NCBI GenBank assembly: GCA_050115555.1
Contig: JASFQI010000086.1
Location: forward strand, 1 to 15,846
DNA from: JASFQI01 sp050115555
Lineage (GTDB): Bacteria > Desulfobacterota > DSM-4660 > Desulfatiglandales > HGW-15
Direction: 5' to 3'
Length of the DNA stretch: 15,846 bases
Numbering within the stretch: the first letter of the stretch is position 1; the number at the start of each line of letters is the position of its first letter. Position numbers and translations under genes: made by a program. Of this stretch, positions 13,282 through 15,846 are shown in pieces. The notes beneath the pieces were generated by a model that saw nothing but the letters and a program-made list of their open reading frames with translations, made no database searches and was not told the origin of the DNA.

Positions 13282-15252
13282 ATGGAACGCACACCATACT
13301 GGCTGATCCAATACAGCCTGTTGATCGACCTCCTGGCCCTTCCGACGGCGTGGATCTTCGGCTACGGTGTGCTGACACATTGGCGGAAAATCAGAAAAGG
13401 CGAAATCCGATCGAGGTTATCGCTGGACGAACTGCGCTCGTTTTTCTCACGAGACAGGGTGGCCGCCATCCTGTGGAACGGTCTTCTGGGAACGCGCATT
13501 TACCGCCTGCCGGTAACCGGTGTCTTCCACGGCCTTGTGTTCTGGGGGATGCTGTTGCTTCTGATCGGCACCCTCATGATATTTCTGAATGTGCTGTTCG
13601 GGCTGCCCGTAATGTCCGGGGAATTCTACAGGTGGTTCATGGCCCTCACGCTGGACAGCGCCGGGCTGGCCGTTTTGGCGGGAATCGGGTTTCTCCTGAT
13701 CCGGAGGCTCAGCCGTACCCACAGATTGTCCTATCCTGAATCCAGGCCGGGGTTCATCTCCGTGGAGGTCTTTCTGCTCGCAGTGATCCTCACGGGGTTC
13801 TTCCTCGAGGGGCAGCGCCTTCAGATAACCGGGGCCAGGGAGACCGCATTTCTCGGGAACCTGGCGGCCATGGCCCTGGGAGAAGCGGCCTGCCAGGAAA
13901 GCCTTTACATCGCCCTGTGGTGGTTCCACGGGCTCTTGTCTCTGGCGTTCATCGCCTGGCTGCCCTTTTCACCGCTCTCCCATCTGCTGTTCGTCCCTGT
14001 CAACGCGGGCCTAGCCGAACCCGTCATGGGAGCCGACCAGGCAAAGCTGGATATGGGGTCCCTGGACCCGGACGATGAGGGCAACCTGCCGACGCTGGGA
14101 ACCCCGACGCTGGAAGACTACTCGTCCAAGCGCCGTCTGGATTTCAGCACCTGCCTGTGGTGCGGCCGCTGCCAAGCGGTTTGCCCCGCCACCCTGACCG
14201 AAAAGACCCTGACCCCCAAGGGGGTCGTGATCACCCTGGCCCAGGCACTCAGCCAGGGGAGGACGAAGGACACCGGTCTCATCGATGAGGTTGGAATGGA
14301 GACCCTGTTCGAGTGCCGCACGTGCGGGGCCTGCGTAAAAGCGTGCCCGGCCATGATCAACCCTTTGAAAGCCATTTGGGGGATGCGGCAGAACCTCATG
14401 ATGGAACGGGGTGAGATGCCCCCCCAAATGATGGCGGCCTATCGGAACATGGAAGCCCTCATGCATCCGTTCTCGTCCCAGGCGTCGCCCTCGGATTGGC
14501 GTCAAGGCCTGGACGTACCCCTGTTCAAGGCCGGTGAAACCGAGTATCTGCTGTGGGTCGGCTGTGCGGTGACCTATGAAGACCGGGCCCAGCAGATCGG
14601 CAAGGCCGTGGTGCACATCCTCAATGACACGGGCGTCTCATATGGAATCCTTGAGGAGGCCCGCTGCACGGGGGATCCGGCCAAGCAGATGGGGGACGAT
14701 TACCTCTTCTCACAGCTCGCCGACGCGAACATCGAACTTTTCAGGACCCACCAGGTGAAAAAAATCATCACCCTGTGCCCCCATTGTTACAACAGCTTCA
14801 CCCATTATTATCCTCCCCTGGGGGGCGACTATGAAGTCATTTCCCATATCACGTTGATTCGAAATCTTGTTTTTTCCGGCAGGCTCAGACTCGCCCGGAG
14901 CGATCGTAAGATCGCCTACCACGATCCTTGTTACCTGGGCAGACACAACAACATCTTCCAAAACCCCCGGGAGGCCCTCAACGCTGTGGGGCACGTAGTG
15001 GAATTGCCCAGAAACCGCGAGAACAGCTTTTGCTGTGGCGCTGGAGGGGGCAACTACTGGAACGAAGAAAGCGGCACGCGCATCAACTACGTCCGCGCGC
15101 AGGAAGCGTTCGAGAGCGGAGCCGATGTGATTGCAGCCGCATGCCCATTTTGCCTGCTGATGTTGACGGATGGGCTGAAGATGTGCACGGAGGACCCGCT
15201 TGTTTTCGATATAGCAGAGGTAGTTTGGCAAAATTCAATGTCCAAAAAATAG
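13282..15252 (+). CDS. Membrane-bound Fe-S oxidoreductase, ETF:menaquinone type (HdrD/DUF224-like)
   Basis: This 656-aa protein has an N-terminal membrane region with about five to six hydrophobic segments (around 8-31, 77-107, 120-141, 158-176, 208-240), of the nitrate-reductase-gamma/cytochrome b type. H83, H216 and H234 could be heme ligands. A soluble domain follows with two 4Fe-4S motifs (C291/294/297/301 and C345/348/351/355). Two CCG domains come last (C428, C462, C499-x2-C502; C550, C584-C585, C621-x2-C624) that resemble heterodisulfide reductase subunit D. Proteins of this design next to etfAB are proposed ETF:(methyl)menaquinone oxidoreductases (EMO) in syntrophs, Geobacter and sulfate reducers. 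It probably links ETF to the quinone pool in the inner membrane. AAGGGGA (13267-13273) supports the start. It is the last gene of the operon. Confidence 0.9.
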   Translation: MERTPYWLIQYSLLIDLLALPTAWIFGYGVLTHWRKIRKGEIRSRLSLDELRSFFSRDRVAAILWNGLLGTRIYRLPVTGVFHGLVFWGMLLLLIGTLMIFLNVLFGLPVMSGEFYRWFMALTLDSAGLAVLAGIGFLLIRRLSRTHRLSYPESRPGFISVEVFLLAVILTGFFLEGQRLQITGARETAFLGNLAAMALGEAACQESLYIALWWFHGLLSLAFIAWLPFSPLSHLLFVPVNAGLAEPVMGADQAKLDMGSLDPDDEGNLPTLGTPTLEDYSSKRRLDFSTCLWCGRCQAVCPATLTEKTLTPKGVVITLAQALSQGRTKDTGLIDEVGMETLFECRTCGACVKACPAMINPLKAIWGMRQNLMMERGEMPPQMMAAYRNMEALMHPFSSQASPSDWRQGLDVPLFKAGETEYLLWVGCAVTYEDRAQQIGKAVVHILNDTGVSYGILEEARCTGDPAKQMGDDYLFSQLADANIELFRTHQVKKIITLCPHCYNSFTHYYPPLGGDYEVISHITLIRNLVFSGRLRLARSDRKIAYHDPCYLGRHNNIFQNPREALNAVGHVVELPRNRENSFCCGAGGGNYWNEESGTRINYVRAQEAFESGADVIAAACPFCLLMLTDGLKMCTEDPLVFDIAEVVWQNSMSKK

Positions 15253-15261
15253 AATAAAGCT

Positions 15262-15299
15262 ATCGTCTTTGATCAATATAAAGATGCTAGAAAGACGAT
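15262..15299 (+). terminator. Hairpin after the operon, possible terminator
   Basis: ATCGTCTTT (15262-15270) is an exact inverted repeat of AAAGACGAT (15291-15299), separated by a 20-nt loop, and begins 9 nt after the last stop codon. A short T-containing run follows. The stem is AT-rich and the T-tract weak, so intrinsic termination may be inefficient, but position and symmetry fit an end-of-operon element. Confidence 0.45.
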
Positions 15300-15447
15300 T
15301 TATCTTGAGTCTACTTATGGCATGAAACGTATTACAATAATATTTATAGAGTCTTTTACATGTATTGATCTTATTATCTGAATATACATATTTATTATTC
15401 GAATTATTGGAAATTTGATCGCGGAAAATAGTTCTGGAGGATCAATT

Positions 15448-15846
15448 ATGGAAAAATCAATGAAGGCTGATGTTGTCATAATTGGAGGAGGAATGACAGG
15501 CGCGGCTATTGCCAGGGAGTTATCCCAGTATGAATTAAATACAATTCTTGTGGAAAAAAGTGGTGAATTATGTGCAGGTCAAACCAAATCTACTCTAGGA
15601 TTAATTTATCAAGGACTAATAATGTTACAATCCATGATTTTAAAAACTGTATTAGCGCCTGATTTGCCTCCTTATGAGCCGCATACGTATAAAATGAAAT
15701 GGAGCGAGGAGGGGTTCTCGAAAGCTTGGCCTCAATGGTTTGAGGAATTAGATATAAAGCACAAATATCTGCCGGTTCTGGTCGTTGCCAAAGATGATAA
15801 GCAGATGGAATCTCTCGAGAAGATATGGGAATTGGGCCAAGAGATT
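15448..15846 (+). CDS. FAD-dependent oxidoreductase (DAO family), 5' part only
   Basis: This frame starts at ATG 15448, preceded by TGGAGG (15435-15440 region) at good spacing, and stays open for 133 codons to the window edge. The N-terminus A-D-V-V-I-I-G-G-G-M-T-G-A-A-I-A-R-E-L followed by T-I-L-V-E-K is a classic Rossmann FAD motif with the ribose-binding Glu. The pattern fits the D-amino-acid oxidase/glycerol-3-phosphate or 2-hydroxyglutarate dehydrogenase superfamily. The substrate cannot be inferred from the fragment. Codon use (TTA, ATA, AAT, AAA, TAT) is much more AT-rich than the upstream operon. A hairpin and 195 bp of AT-rich DNA separate it, so it is probably a separate transcription unit of different origin. 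Confidence 0.82.
   Translation, partial: MEKSMKADVVIIGGGMTGAAIARELSQYELNTILVEKSGELCAGQTKSTLGLIYQGLIMLQSMILKTVLAPDLPPYEPHTYKMKWSEEGFSKAWPQWFEELDIKHKYLPVLVVAKDDKQMESLEKIWELGQEI

Noticed and set aside
1..15846. CRISPR arrays, tRNA or rRNA genes, insertion sequences
   Set aside because: No regularly spaced repeats, no tRNA-like cloverleaf or rRNA segments and no transposase or integrase frames were seen by eye.

Overview
The window carries one long, tightly packed, single-strand gene cluster (about 1000 to 15252, all on +). AT-rich DNA flanks it on both sides. The gene complement points to a strictly or mainly anaerobic bacterium, most likely a sulfate-reducing or syntrophic member of the Desulfobacterota. 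It includes a ferredoxin-linked 2-oxoacid oxidoreductase, an FrhB-like iron-sulfur flavoprotein, an electron-transfer flavoprotein and a membrane-bound DUF224/HdrD-like ETF:menaquinone oxidoreductase. The phylum assignment is an inference from these families; no phylogenetic marker is present.

Layout. Positions 1-999 hold no gene I can support. They contain a spaced inverted repeat (120-203), a very AT-rich stretch (about 600-830) with a perfect CRP/FNR-type palindrome (767-782), a sigma70-like promoter (905-933) and a repeated operator-like motif (942-979) just before an IclR-family regulator (1000-1797). Ten further genes follow with gaps of 44 bp or less, or with overlaps: iorA, iorB, an FrhB/FdhB-like protein, a fused aconitase-family hydratase, an isocitrate/isopropylmalate dehydrogenase-family enzyme, an MmgE/PrpD-family protein, a TcuA-like (tricarballylate dehydrogenase-like) flavoprotein, etfB, etfA and the membrane Fe-S oxidoreductase. 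A 9-bp-stem hairpin (15262-15299) lies after the last gene. An AT-rich FAD-dependent oxidoreductase gene starts at 15448 and runs off the window.

How the genes may work together (inference). In order, the enzymes could convert a C-substituted succinate R-CH(COOH)-CH2-COOH. The TcuA-like flavoprotein would oxidise it to the substituted fumarate (aconitate when R is CH2COOH), passing electrons to ETF, then the membrane oxidoreductase, then menaquinone. The aconitase and/or MmgE/PrpD enzyme would hydrate or isomerise the product to a 3-substituted malate (isocitrate type). The IDH/IPMDH-family enzyme would decarboxylate that oxidatively to a 2-oxoacid, and IorAB would turn it into an acyl-CoA plus reduced ferredoxin, possibly handled by the FrhB-like protein. 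With tricarballylate as substrate every carbon step has a known counterpart: tricarballylate, cis-aconitate, isocitrate, 2-oxoglutarate, succinyl-CoA. The arylpyruvate-type IorA and the absence of a transporter leave open another, internally generated substrate. The reverse use, aconitate as an electron acceptor, also cannot be excluded. I know of no described operon with this full combination, and it is the main candidate for an undescribed system here.
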